DNA of 64,000 bases, taken from assembly GCF_030407495.1 (NCBI RefSeq), contig NZ_JASDDG010000005.1:60154-124153 (forward strand), in the 5' to 3' direction. This DNA is from Arthrobacter sp. APC 3897. GTDB lineage: Bacteria; Actinomycetota; Actinomycetes; Actinomycetales; Micrococcaceae. The translations under genes were made by a program, and so were the position numbers. Positions 35,595 to 44,049 of the stretch are shown in pieces. Numbering within the stretch: the stretch's first letter is position 1; each line of letters starts with the position of its first letter. The notes beneath the pieces are model-generated. The model was not told the origin of the DNA. It was given only the letters and a program-made list of their open reading frames with translations, and ran no database searches.

Positions 35595-37561
35595 GGCCGG
35601 CCGGCGGCACCGTCCAGGAACGCCTGCATCAGCGGTCCGCCCGACGTCGAGCCGAGTTCACCTTCGGCCACGAACACCGCAACCGCCAGGTCACCCTGTA
35701 CGGCCACTACCCAGGCGTGTGTCCGCGGCGGAGTTTCGCTGCCGAATTCCGCGGTGCCGGTCTTGGCCAGCACCGGTTCTCCCGGAACATCGGACAGCAT
35801 GGCGGCCCCGCCCCCGGTGACGACCCCGCGCATGAGTTCGCGGAGCGACGACGCTTCCGCAGCAGTGAAGGATCCGGCGTCGCTCTCGGCGGGCGCCGCG
35901 GAAGCGGAGGCTGAAGCCGGTGCCGACGCTGTTTCGGTCGCTGCGCCCGGTGCCTGCGTCCCGGCACCGGGGGTCACCAGCAGGGGAGTCACGCGTTCGC
36001 CTTTGCCCACGGAGGCGGCGGCGACGGCGAGGGCCAGGGGAGAGACGAGAATTTCGCCCTGCCCGATCATGGACGCGGCGTGTGCCGTCCCCTCGGCGTC
36101 CTCCGGGACTGAGCCGAAGAACGCGGGTACGCCCATGGAAGCGGAAACCCCGATTCCCAGATCCTCTGCGGCGGAGGCCAGTGCGTCCTGCGGCACCGTG
36201 TCCCGCGTATTGATGAAGGCGGTGTTGCACGACTGCGCAAAAGCATCCCGCAGGGGAATGTCCCCCACGAATGCTGCCGGATAGCTGCTTGCATTGTTGA
36301 ATTTGCGGCCGTCGACGCTGAGCTCCGCCGGGCAGGAGAGCGAGCTGTCGGGCGTCACCCCCTGCCGGAGCAGGGCCAGCGAGGTGGCAATCTTAAACGT
36401 TGAGCCGGGCGGATACTGGCCCAGAAGCGCCGTCTGCTGTCCCTCGCTGCCGGGACCGTTGGCCACGGTGAGGACGTCTCCGGTTGAGGGCTGGACGGCA
36501 ACTAGGGCCGATGCCGACGGCTCGTCCGCCAAAATTCCTTCAGCAAGGGTCTGCAGCCCGGGATCGAGGGTAGTTTGCAGGGGCATGCCGTCCTCGGCAT
36601 TGATGCTGAAGACGATGTTGGCGCCTGACGTGTTCTCAAGGGTGACCGCAGCGCCGGGGGCACCCTGCAGCTGCTCGTCATACTGCTGCTGCAGTCCGGA
36701 GAGACCGGTCTGGTTGCCGGCGGAGAGACGGCCACCGGATTCCTCGATCAGTTCCGCAGTGGCCTCTCCCACTGTGCCGAGCAGCGCACGGGCAAAAGTC
36801 CGGGTGGGGGCCAGCACCCGTGAATCGGGAATGGACAAAGCCCCCGGAATGCCGGCGAGTGCTTCCGGAGTGACGGGGCCGTCCGCTTCCTCGCGCTGAA
36901 CGATGGCTTCGACAAAGGCTTCGGGGCCGGAGGCAGCCACCTGGGCCGCGTATCCTGCCGGGTCCAAGCCAGCAAGTTCGGCCAGGGCCGTGGCGGAGGC
37001 GCCCTGCCGGTCCTCCGGAATGTCCGGTTTGTTGATGCCGATCCGCAGTACCGGGCGGGAGCCCATGAGAGGCTGGCCGTTGCGGTCCAGGATGTCCGCG
37101 CGCAGCCCCGTGGAGGCGGTGCGGACCAGCCGGTCGCCGTCGGCAAGGGAGTCAAAGAGCACGGAGGGAGCCCACTGGACCTGCCAGGTGTCATTCTCGC
37201 CGCGGCTCAGCCGGGCGGTGCTTTCATAGGTCCAGTCGGGAGCCGAGTCCATATTTACATCCCAGGCGTAGGCCAGGCGGACGGCGGCGGCGTCGTCGTT
37301 CTCCGGGTCTTCTTCGATCCCGGCCACGGTGACGGCGGGACGGACCGTTCCCATGCCTTCCAGCAGCGTCTGAAGCTCGGTATTTATCTGGGCCGGGGTA
37401 CCGGCAGTGAAAGAGGAAGCTGACAGATCAGCTTTGCTGAGCCCCTCCGCCAGCGCGGCGGCGGCATCGTCCGGCGCCGGCTTTTCGGCGGAGCAGGACA
37501 TCAGTGTCAGCGTAAGAGCCGAAACAGCCAGGACGGATGTGAGTGTGCGGTTTTTCCCCAT
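35591..37561 (-). CDS. Lipoprotein class B penicillin-binding protein (MecA-type N-terminal domain)
   Basis: This 656-residue extracytoplasmic transpeptidase begins with a lipoprotein signal peptide (lipobox LTLMSC, Cys near residue 23). An NTF2-like domain (about 30-145) like that of PBP2a is followed by the PBP dimerisation domain and the transpeptidase domain. Active-site motifs are STFK (Ser387, Lys390), SCN (444-446) and KTG (600-602). An Ala/Ser/Glu-rich insertion of about 35 residues lies before the KTG region. It cross-links peptidoglycan; the N-terminal domain is typical of actinobacterial PBPs of this group and does not by itself imply resistance. Confidence 0.93.
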   Translation of the reverse strand: MGKNRTLTSVLAVSALTLTLMSCSAEKPAPDDAAAALAEGLSKADLSASSFTAGTPAQINTELQTLLEGMGTVRPAVTVAGIEEDPENDDAAAVRLAYAWDVNMDSAPDWTYESTARLSRGENDTWQVQWAPSVLFDSLADGDRLVRTASTGLRADILDRNGQPLMGSRPVLRIGINKPDIPEDRQGASATALAELAGLDPAGYAAQVAASGPEAFVEAIVQREEADGPVTPEALAGIPGALSIPDSRVLAPTRTFARALLGTVGEATAELIEESGGRLSAGNQTGLSGLQQQYDEQLQGAPGAAVTLENTSGANIVFSINAEDGMPLQTTLDPGLQTLAEGILADEPSASALVAVQPSTGDVLTVANGPGSEGQQTALLGQYPPGSTFKIATSLALLRQGVTPDSSLSCPAELSVDGRKFNNASSYPAAFVGDIPLRDAFAQSCNTAFINTRDTVPQDALASAAEDLGIGVSASMGVPAFFGSVPEDAEGTAHAASMIGQGEILVSPLALAVAAASVGKGERVTPLLVTPGAGTQAPGAATETASAPASASASAAPAESDAGSFTAAEASSLRELMRGVVTGGGAAMLSDVPGEPVLAKTGTAEFGSETPPRTHAWVVAVQGDLAVAVFVAEGELGSTSGGPLMQAFLDGAAGRP

Positions 37562-37626
37562 TCGGACAGGGTACCCGCACCGACCGGTTCCCGGACACGG
37601 GCTCGGGACACGGGTTCGGGACGCGG

Positions 37627-37660
37627 CAGAGGGCGGCCGGGAGCACCTGGCCGCCCTCTG
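37627..37660. terminator. Hairpin downstream of betA
   Basis: CAGAGGGCGGCC (37627-37638) pairs perfectly with GGCCGCCCTCTG (37649-37660). It follows the betA stop on the minus strand by 17 bases and precedes the PBP start. No T run follows, so termination is likely but not certain. Short GGGACACGGGTTC-like direct repeats lie just beyond it. Confidence 0.6.
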
Positions 37661-37677
37661 TTGCCTCGCAGGGAATA

Positions 37678-39249
37678 TTAGGCGGCGCGGTCCGCCTTCA
37701 CCAGCTCCGCGCAGCGCTCACCGATCATCATGGTGGTGATGTTCGGGTTGACCGTGACCAGCTCCGGCATAACCGAGGCATCGGCCACCCGCAGCCCGGT
37801 GACACCCTTGACCCGCAGCTGGGGATCCAGCGGAGCCATCGGATCGTCAGCGGCGCCCATGCGCACGGTTCCGGCCGGGTGGTAGACCGTGTTGTGCGTT
37901 TTTTGGATGTACTCGGTGATCTCCTCGTCCGTCTGCACGTCCTTGCCCGGGTACAGTTCCTCGCCGGCCCATTCCGCCATGGCCGGCTGGGACACGATCT
38001 CGCGGGCCTTCTTGATGCCCGCCACCATGACCCGCATGTCATGCGGGTCGGTGAAATAGCGCGGATCCACCATCGGCTTGTCGCGGAAATCCCGGCTGCG
38101 CAGCCGCACCGTGCCGCGGGAGCGGGCATGGGTGACGTTGGGGGTCAGGCAGAAGCCGTTCTCCGTGGTGGGGTATCCGTGCCGCAGGGTGTGCATGTCG
38201 AACGGCACCGAACCGTAGTGGAACATCAGGTCCGGGCGGTCCAGCCCATCCTCTGTGGGGGTGAAGACACCAATCTCCCACCACTGGGTGGATGTCTCCG
38301 GCATGGGTTTCTTGGCCTCCCACTGGATCACGCCTTCAGGGTGATCCTGCAGGTTCTCGCCCACTCCCGGGGAATCCACCCGGACCTCTACGCCGCGCTC
38401 CGCCAGGTGTTCCTTCGGACCGATGCCGGAGAGCATCAGCAGCTTCGGGGAATCGATGGCGCCGGCGGAGAGGATGACTTCGCTGCGGGCGCTCAGCTGC
38501 CTGGCGCGGCCAAACGGGTTGTCGACGACGGCAACGCCGGTGCAGCGGTTGGCGTCGTCAAAGGTCAGTTCCTTGGCCAGATACCCGGTGAGCAGGGTGA
38601 AGTTCTTCCGCTCCATGATCGGGTGGATGTAGGAGACGGAGGAGGAAGAGCGGGTCCCGTCCGCACGCCTGTTGATCTGGAAGAAGTTGGCGCCGTTGAT
38701 CACCGTTTCCCCGGTGTTGAACTTCACCCGCGGGATGCCGGACTGTTCGCAGGCATCCAGCAGGGCCACGCCGCACGGATCATTGGCGGGGATGTTCATC
38801 AGGTGCACGGGACCCGAGTCTCCGTGATGGGGAGCATCCGGGCCGGCGTCCTCGTTGGTCTCCAGCTTCCGGTACAGCTCCCAGGCCATCGTGGCGTTCC
38901 AGCCCTCGGCGCCGAACTTGGTTTCCCACTCGTCAATGTCTTCGCGGGGAGCCCAGAAAGCGATGCAGGAGTTATGGCTGGAGCAGCCGCCCATCACCTT
39001 GGCGCGGGCATGGCGCATAAACGAGTTGCCGTTTTCCTGCGGTTCAATCTGGTAATCCCAGTCATAACCGGATTCCAGCAGCTCCATCCACCGGTCCAGC
39101 TGCAGGATCTCCTCGAGTCCGCGGTCATCGGGGCCGGCCTCAACCAGTGCCACCTCGACGCCGGGATCTTCACTCAGGCGGGACGCTACAGCCGCACCGG
39201 CGGACCCGCCGCCAACTACGATGTAGTCGAATTCCGTCTTGTCAGCCAT
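37678..39249 (-). CDS. betA: Choline dehydrogenase (GMC oxidoreductase)
   Basis: This 523-residue FAD enzyme oxidises choline to betaine aldehyde. It has the dinucleotide fold VVGGGSAGAAVASRLSEDP at residue 12, the GMC signature with ILSAGAIDSPKLLMLSGIG near residue 262, and the C-terminal catalytic histidine region TVYHPAGTVRMG near residue 455. Length matches BetA. It is the last gene of a leftward betT-betB-betA operon, six bases after betB, and supplies the first step of glycine betaine synthesis. Confidence 0.93.
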   Translation of the reverse strand: MADKTEFDYIVVGGGSAGAAVASRLSEDPGVEVALVEAGPDDRGLEEILQLDRWMELLESGYDWDYQIEPQENGNSFMRHARAKVMGGCSSHNSCIAFWAPREDIDEWETKFGAEGWNATMAWELYRKLETNEDAGPDAPHHGDSGPVHLMNIPANDPCGVALLDACEQSGIPRVKFNTGETVINGANFFQINRRADGTRSSSSVSYIHPIMERKNFTLLTGYLAKELTFDDANRCTGVAVVDNPFGRARQLSARSEVILSAGAIDSPKLLMLSGIGPKEHLAERGVEVRVDSPGVGENLQDHPEGVIQWEAKKPMPETSTQWWEIGVFTPTEDGLDRPDLMFHYGSVPFDMHTLRHGYPTTENGFCLTPNVTHARSRGTVRLRSRDFRDKPMVDPRYFTDPHDMRVMVAGIKKAREIVSQPAMAEWAGEELYPGKDVQTDEEITEYIQKTHNTVYHPAGTVRMGAADDPMAPLDPQLRVKGVTGLRVADASVMPELVTVNPNITTMMIGERCAELVKADRAA

Positions 39250-39255
39250 TGAGTG

Positions 39256-40740
39256 CTAGCCCTTTCCGTGATCGGTGAACCAGCCGGTCACCTGCGGGTT
39301 GATGTTCTGGTAAATGTGCTTTGCTTCCTGGTATTCACCCAGCCCGGTGGGCCCGAGTTCCCGGCCGATCCCGGACTGGCCGTAGCCGCCCCATTCGGCC
39401 TGCGGCAGGTAGGGGTGGAAGTCATTGATCCAGACGGTGCCGGCGCGCATCCGGCGGGCAACGCGCTGGCTCTTTCCGGCGTCCTGCGTCCACACGGCTC
39501 CGGCCAGGCCGTAGTCGGTGTCATTGGCCAGTTCCACGGCCTCGTCTTCGCCGTTGAAGGTTTCCACGGTGACCACGGGGCCAAACGCCTCATCCATCAG
39601 GGAGGAGCCGCCGCGCTTCACGTTGTCCAGCACGGTCGGGGCGTAGTAGAAACCCTTCTCCAGATCGCCCGTGCCCCAGGTTCCGCCGCAGCGGATGCGG
39701 GCGCCTTCCTCCACGGCCTTGTTGACGTAGGCGGTGACTTTGTCGCGGTGTGCGGCGGAGATCAGCGGCCCGGTCTCGGCGTCCTCGTCGAAGGGTCCGC
39801 CCATCCGGATCATCCGGGCGCGGCGCACCAATTCGTCCACAAACCGTTCGGCTATCGGTTCCTCCACCAGCAGCCGTGCTCCGGCTGAGCAGACCTGGCC
39901 TGAGTGGACAAACGCGGCGTTCAGGGCGTTGTCCAGTGCGGCGTCGAAGTCGGCGTCGGCGAAAATAACGTTGGGGTTCTTGCCGCCCAGTTCCAGGGCG
40001 ACCTTCTTCACGGTCTTGGCGGCGGCGGCGGCAATGATCTTGCCGGTGGCCACGCCGCCGGTGAAGGAGACCAGGTCCACGTCCGGGGACTCCGAGAGCG
40101 GTGCTCCGGCCACGGGCCCGGCGCCGAGCACCAGGTTGGCAACGCCGCGCGGCAGGCCGAGTTCTTCCAGCACCTGCATCATCAGGATGGCGGTGTGCGG
40201 GGTCAGCTCGGACGGCTTGAGGATGAAGGTGCAGCCCGCGGCCAGGGCCGGGGCAATCTTCCAGGCAGCCTGCAGCAGCGGATAGTTCCACGGCGCGATC
40301 AGGCCGCACACGCCCACCGGCTCGTATTCGATCCGGCTGACGACGTCGTTGTTGCCGGCGTCCACTATCCGGCCGGCGTTGGAGCCTGCGATCTTGCCGA
40401 AGTAGGTGAAGCAGGCGGCAATGTCATCCATGTCGATTTCGCTCTCGACCAGCCGCTTGCCGGTGTCCAGCGTTTCCGCTCGGGCGAATTCGTCCCTGCG
40501 CTCGCGCAGCCGGGCGGCAACCTTCAGCAGGAAATCCCCCCGCTCGGGAGCGGGCACGGCAGACCATTCCCCGCGTTCCCAGGCGGCTTTGGCGGCGGCG
40601 ATTGCGCGCTCGGTGTCTTCCCGGGTGGCCTCGGAAACTGCGGCTACAAATTCGCCGTCGGCGGGATTATGGATCTCGCGGGTGCCGCCGTCGGATGCGG
40701 GCACCCACTGGCCGTCGATGAACAAAGTGGCAGTTGTCAT
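39256..40740 (-). CDS. betB: Betaine aldehyde dehydrogenase
   Basis: This 494-residue NAD(P)-dependent enzyme turns betaine aldehyde into glycine betaine. The catalytic glutamate lies in [13 protein letters not shown] (near residue 252) and the nucleophilic cysteine in [11 protein letters not shown] (near 285). The fold is complete. The start overlaps the betT stop by four bases and betA follows six bases after, so uptake and both oxidation steps are made from one message. Confidence 0.95.
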   Translation of the reverse strand: MTTATLFIDGQWVPASDGGTREIHNPADGEFVAAVSEATREDTERAIAAAKAAWERGEWSAVPAPERGDFLLKVAARLRERRDEFARAETLDTGKRLVESEIDMDDIAACFTYFGKIAGSNAGRIVDAGNNDVVSRIEYEPVGVCGLIAPWNYPLLQAAWKIAPALAAGCTFILKPSELTPHTAILMMQVLEELGLPRGVANLVLGAGPVAGAPLSESPDVDLVSFTGGVATGKIIAAAAAKTVKKVALELGGKNPNVIFADADFDAALDNALNAAFVHSGQVCSAGARLLVEEPIAERFVDELVRRARMIRMGGPFDEDAETGPLISAAHRDKVTAYVNKAVEEGARIRCGGTWGTGDLEKGFYYAPTVLDNVKRGGSSLMDEAFGPVVTVETFNGEDEAVELANDTDYGLAGAVWTQDAGKSQRVARRMRAGTVWINDFHPYLPQAEWGGYGQSGIGRELGPTGLGEYQEAKHIYQNINPQVTGWFTDHGKG

Positions 40741-42845
40741 GATCGTTCCTCCTCGCTGACAAAGTCAGCTTCCCAGTTGTCTTTCGGAACCTGGTCCTCC
40801 GCAATGGAGGTATTGCCCGGCACTTCACGGTTGAGGTGCAGGAACTCCAGGTGGGTCTCGTAGTGGTCCAGGACGTCGGTAATGACCTGTTCCTTCGTGT
40901 AGCCCATGAGGTCATAGCCGTGGCTTCCCTCAAGGGAGAACACCTCCATGCGGAAGTACTTGCTGTCCGCCGACGCGTTGTGCGCGTAGGACGGGGTGTC
41001 GTATTGCACGGGATAAATCTGGTACTTGAAGCCGCGCTCCTCGGCCATGCCTACCTGGAGGTCCAGATGGTGGATGCCGTGCGGCGCCACCTCGCCCTCG
41101 CAGAGCGCGACGTCGGCGCCGCGTTCCTTGAGCTCGTCATGGACTTCCTGCAGGGCCGGCCGGGCGACGGTCTGCACAAAGCGCTCAGCCTGCCGCGGCC
41201 CGGGGTAGGTCATGACGCGGGAGAGGCGCTGGCGCCAGCTGCGGCCGCTGCGGGCATCCAGGCTGCGTCCTGCAATGATGCTGGGCAGGGAGGCCCGGTA
41301 GCTGTCCGTCAGCGAGTTTTCCACCCGCAGAGCCTTGTAGACCCCCAGCATGATGAACAGCAGCAGGATGGACAGCGGCAGGCCCATGATGATGGTCGCG
41401 TTCTGCAGGGTGGTCACCCCGCCGACCATCAGCATGGCCAGAGTGAGCAGACCGGTAACCACGGCCCAAAAGACACGCAGCCACTTGGGGCCGTCGGAAT
41501 CCGCGTCCTTCAGGTGAGAGGTGAAATTGGCCATGACCAGGGCTCCGGAGTCGGCAGAGGTCACGTAGAACAGCAGGCCGGTAAAGGTGGCAATGGCTGC
41601 TGTCGCCGGGGCCCAGGGATATTGCTCCAGCAGGCCGTAGAAGGCCCGTTCGGGCTGGTTCATCGCCACTTCGCCGAAGGCTGCGTTGCCGCCCATCACC
41701 AGTTCCAGCGCTGAGTTGCCGAAGATGGAGATCCACAGCAGGATGAAGGCGAACGGGACCACCATGGTGCCCAGCACGAACTGGCGGATGGTGCGCCCCC
41801 GGGAAATGCGGGCCAGGAACAGGCCGACAAACGGTGCCCAGGCGATCCACCAGGCCCAGAAGAACAGGGTCCAGGAGCTCAGCCACTCATCCGGGCGGTC
41901 GTAGGCCATGGTGTCCATGGTCATGGCAGGGAAACGGCTGAGGACATCACCGATGTTCTGGACAACGCCGTCCAGCAGGAAGTTGGTCTTGCCGGCAATC
42001 AGCACAAAGAGCATCAGGCCGACGGCGAGGATGACGTTGAGTTCGGACAGCCGGCGGATGCCCTTTTCGACGCCGGACACCACCGAGACCGTCGCCATGA
42101 CCACGGACAGTGCAATAAGTGCAATCTGCACGGTCAGGTTCTCGGGAAGGCCGAACATGAAGCTCAACCCGTAATTGAGCTGCACAACTCCGATTCCCAG
42201 GGACGTGGCAATACCGAAGATAGTGCCGAGCAGAGCCGCAATATCCACGCCGTGGCCCAGCGGTCCGTCAATCTTCTTGCCGAAGATCGGGTACAGGGCG
42301 GAGCGGATGCTCAGGGGAAGGTTGTGCCGGTAGGCGAAGTAGCCAAGGGCCAGGCCCATCAGGGCGTACAGGGCCCAGCCCGTGATGCCGTAATGGAACA
42401 GGGTGAGCACCAGCGCCTGGCGTGCCGCTTCAGCGGTGGCGCCGTCTCCGGTTGGGGGAGCGAGGTATTGGGTGACAGGCTCGGAGACGGAGAAGAACAT
42501 CAGGTCAATCCCGATGCCGGCTGCAAAGAGCATGGCGGCCCACGTGAACATGCTGAACTGCGGTTTGGAGTGGTCCGGACCAAGCTTTGTCTTGCCCACC
42601 CGCGTCAATGCGGTGACCAGAACAAAGATGACGACGAGACTGACGACCAGGAAGTAATACCAGCCCATATTGGTAGAAACCCAGCCGACCATGGAACCGA
42701 TGACGGAATCGGCATTGTCCTTCGCCAGCATTGCCCACATTGCAATGGCCAGAATTCCGGCGGCTGAACCGATAAAGACGGTTCTGTTCACCCGGGTCCG
42801 CGGAGCAGGCGGCTCCGCTGTCTCCGGTTCCGCAGGTTTGCTCAT
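40737..42845 (-). CDS. betT: BCCT family choline transporter
   Basis: This 702-residue transporter of the betaine/choline/carnitine family has twelve helices (about residues 25-530) and the BCCT signature FFWAWWIAWAPFVGLFLARI near residue 345. A hydrophilic C-terminal extension of about 170 residues follows, as in BetT proteins that sense osmotic stress. Coupling with betB and betA makes choline the likely substrate. The ATG at 42845 follows AAAGGAATGATCCC; upstream in-frame residues are not conserved in type. Confidence 0.93.
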   Translation of the reverse strand: MSKPAEPETAEPPAPRTRVNRTVFIGSAAGILAIAMWAMLAKDNADSVIGSMVGWVSTNMGWYYFLVVSLVVIFVLVTALTRVGKTKLGPDHSKPQFSMFTWAAMLFAAGIGIDLMFFSVSEPVTQYLAPPTGDGATAEAARQALVLTLFHYGITGWALYALMGLALGYFAYRHNLPLSIRSALYPIFGKKIDGPLGHGVDIAALLGTIFGIATSLGIGVVQLNYGLSFMFGLPENLTVQIALIALSVVMATVSVVSGVEKGIRRLSELNVILAVGLMLFVLIAGKTNFLLDGVVQNIGDVLSRFPAMTMDTMAYDRPDEWLSSWTLFFWAWWIAWAPFVGLFLARISRGRTIRQFVLGTMVVPFAFILLWISIFGNSALELVMGGNAAFGEVAMNQPERAFYGLLEQYPWAPATAAIATFTGLLFYVTSADSGALVMANFTSHLKDADSDGPKWLRVFWAVVTGLLTLAMLMVGGVTTLQNATIIMGLPLSILLLFIMLGVYKALRVENSLTDSYRASLPSIIAGRSLDARSGRSWRQRLSRVMTYPGPRQAERFVQTVARPALQEVHDELKERGADVALCEGEVAPHGIHHLDLQVGMAEERGFKYQIYPVQYDTPSYAHNASADSKYFRMEVFSLEGSHGYDLMGYTKEQVITDVLDHYETHLEFLHLNREVPGNTSIAEDQVPKDNWEADFVSEEERS

Positions 42846-42985
42846 GGGATCATTCCTTTGGTTGCTTTGGAGTTTTAATGTGCTCCGGCAGCCAGCAGCA
42901 GTCATTGCCCTGGCGGTGCAGCGTCCGGCCAAAATCCCGGTCAGGGACCCGCAGGAATAAGGCTGCGGGGTGGCAGGGGAGACAA

Positions 42986-43010
42986 TTTGAACCTATCAAA
43001 CCCCTGATCA
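42986..43010. promoter_or_regulatory. Candidate operator in the betT/SRPBCC divergent region
   Basis: TTTGA-ACCTA-TCAAA (42986-43000) is an inverted repeat and the palindrome TGATCA follows at 43005-43010. They lie about 140 bases upstream of betT in the 386-base gap to the divergent SRPBCC gene. They could bind a choline or osmotic regulator, but no bet regulator is coded in the window and nothing else was identified in this gap. Confidence 0.35.
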
Positions 43011-43231
43011 GAGCCACTATTTCTATGGCTTTCTTCACAGCGGCGTAACCCTCCGGCAACGCCGGGAACCCTGTGCACAGTAGTTTTTCCCTGCTACGGT
43101 TTTGGAAAACCGGCGCTTCGCGGACCGGTCGCAAGCCCGCTTCAGCGATTTGGCGCCATGGCTTTTCCTCCGCTGCCGGCCGTTGGATGAGCCGGAGTTC
43201 GGGCCGGTTGTTCTACGGAGGAGTAGAAGTT

Positions 43232-43840
43232 ATGCCTGAACCGTATGCCTCGGCTGCCCCCACCGAACGCACTTTTGGCAGGCGGCAAATCCAAGCCGGT
43301 CACGCGCTCATGATGGTTCTCGGCAGGACCATTGACCATCCCATCGGAGAAGTGTGGGCGGCCCTGACGGACCCGGATGCTCTGGAGCAGTACGTGGGCC
43401 GGCCCGAGGGGGATTTGCGCCGGGGCGGGAATTACGAACTGCCCGACGGCACCAGGGGCGCTATCCTGCGGTGTGATCCGCCCCGGCTGCTGACGGTCTC
43501 CTTCACCCGGCCGGGCGGTCGAACAGCCGAACTGGAAATACACCTCGCTGCCGAGGACTCGCAGACCCGCATTGAGCTGAAGTACGCATCGGTGCGCAGC
43601 GGTTTTTTCCTCATCGACTCGGAGTCCGGGGAATGGGCGGCGGGACCCGGCTGGGAATTCTTCCTCGATCACGTCACCGGTTATCTCGGCGGCGAGGTGT
43701 TCGAGGAAACCATGGGCGTGATCGGCTGGACCTCGCTGGAAGGGGAGCAGCTGCGGCTGTACCGGGAACGAAACGCCGAGTGGGCACGGACTAAAGAGGA
43801 GTGGGACCAGGAGCACGAAGCCGTTCCCGGCCTCTCATGA
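43232..43840 (+). CDS. SRPBCC (START/Bet v1-like) family protein
   Basis: This 202-residue protein carries an AHSA1/SRPBCC domain: LGRTIDHPIGEVWAALTDPD near residue 28, RLLTVSFTRPGG near 82, and GWEFFLDHVTGYLGGE near 140. Such domains bind hydrophobic ligands. The ligand is unknown and the divergence from betT gives no functional link. The ATG at 43232 is preceded by GGAGGAG with a nine-base spacing. Confidence 0.85.
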   Translation: MPEPYASAAPTERTFGRRQIQAGHALMMVLGRTIDHPIGEVWAALTDPDALEQYVGRPEGDLRRGGNYELPDGTRGAILRCDPPRLLTVSFTRPGGRTAELEIHLAAEDSQTRIELKYASVRSGFFLIDSESGEWAAGPGWEFFLDHVTGYLGGEVFEETMGVIGWTSLEGEQLRLYRERNAEWARTKEEWDQEHEAVPGLS

Positions 43841-43936
43841 AACGGGGCCGTGCGCAATCCGGCGTGCGCCTTCTCAATTTTTCGCTTCCCCTGCGTGCAA
43901 CCGGGCGCAATTGTCGTGCAAACGCCGGCAATGAAC

Positions 43937-43969
43937 TATACAATTCAAGTTGAGTCGAATTGACTCAAC
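43937..43969 (+). promoter_or_regulatory. clpB promoter -10 and HAIR operator (HspR site)
   Basis: A -10-like TATACA (43937-43942) is followed by GTTGAGT-CGAATTG-ACTCAAC (43949-43969), a perfect 7-7-7 HAIR repeat identical in its arms to the first dnaK box. HspR bound here would cover the transcription start. The -35 is unclear; TTGTCG at 43911 is 20 bases upstream. Confidence 0.88.
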
Positions 43970-44049
43970 TTTGTTGCGTCCGGTGGGATGACCTTTCTGG
44001 GACTCGCTCCGGGAGCTGGAATTCAGTTTGAGCTTGGAAGGAACCCGTA

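Noticed and set aside
35591..37561. MecA-like PBP as a resistance determinant
   Set aside because: The N-terminal NTF2-like domain is common in native actinobacterial class B PBPs; nothing suggests recent acquisition.
37590..37626. GGGACACGGG-type direct repeats near the PBP start
   Set aside because: Only two or three short imperfect units in GC-rich DNA; too weak to call a repeat family.
37543..39252. A 569-codon plus-strand frame opposite betA
   Set aside because: betA has complete FAD and GMC motifs on the other strand; the antisense translation is His/Gly/Val-rich without domains.
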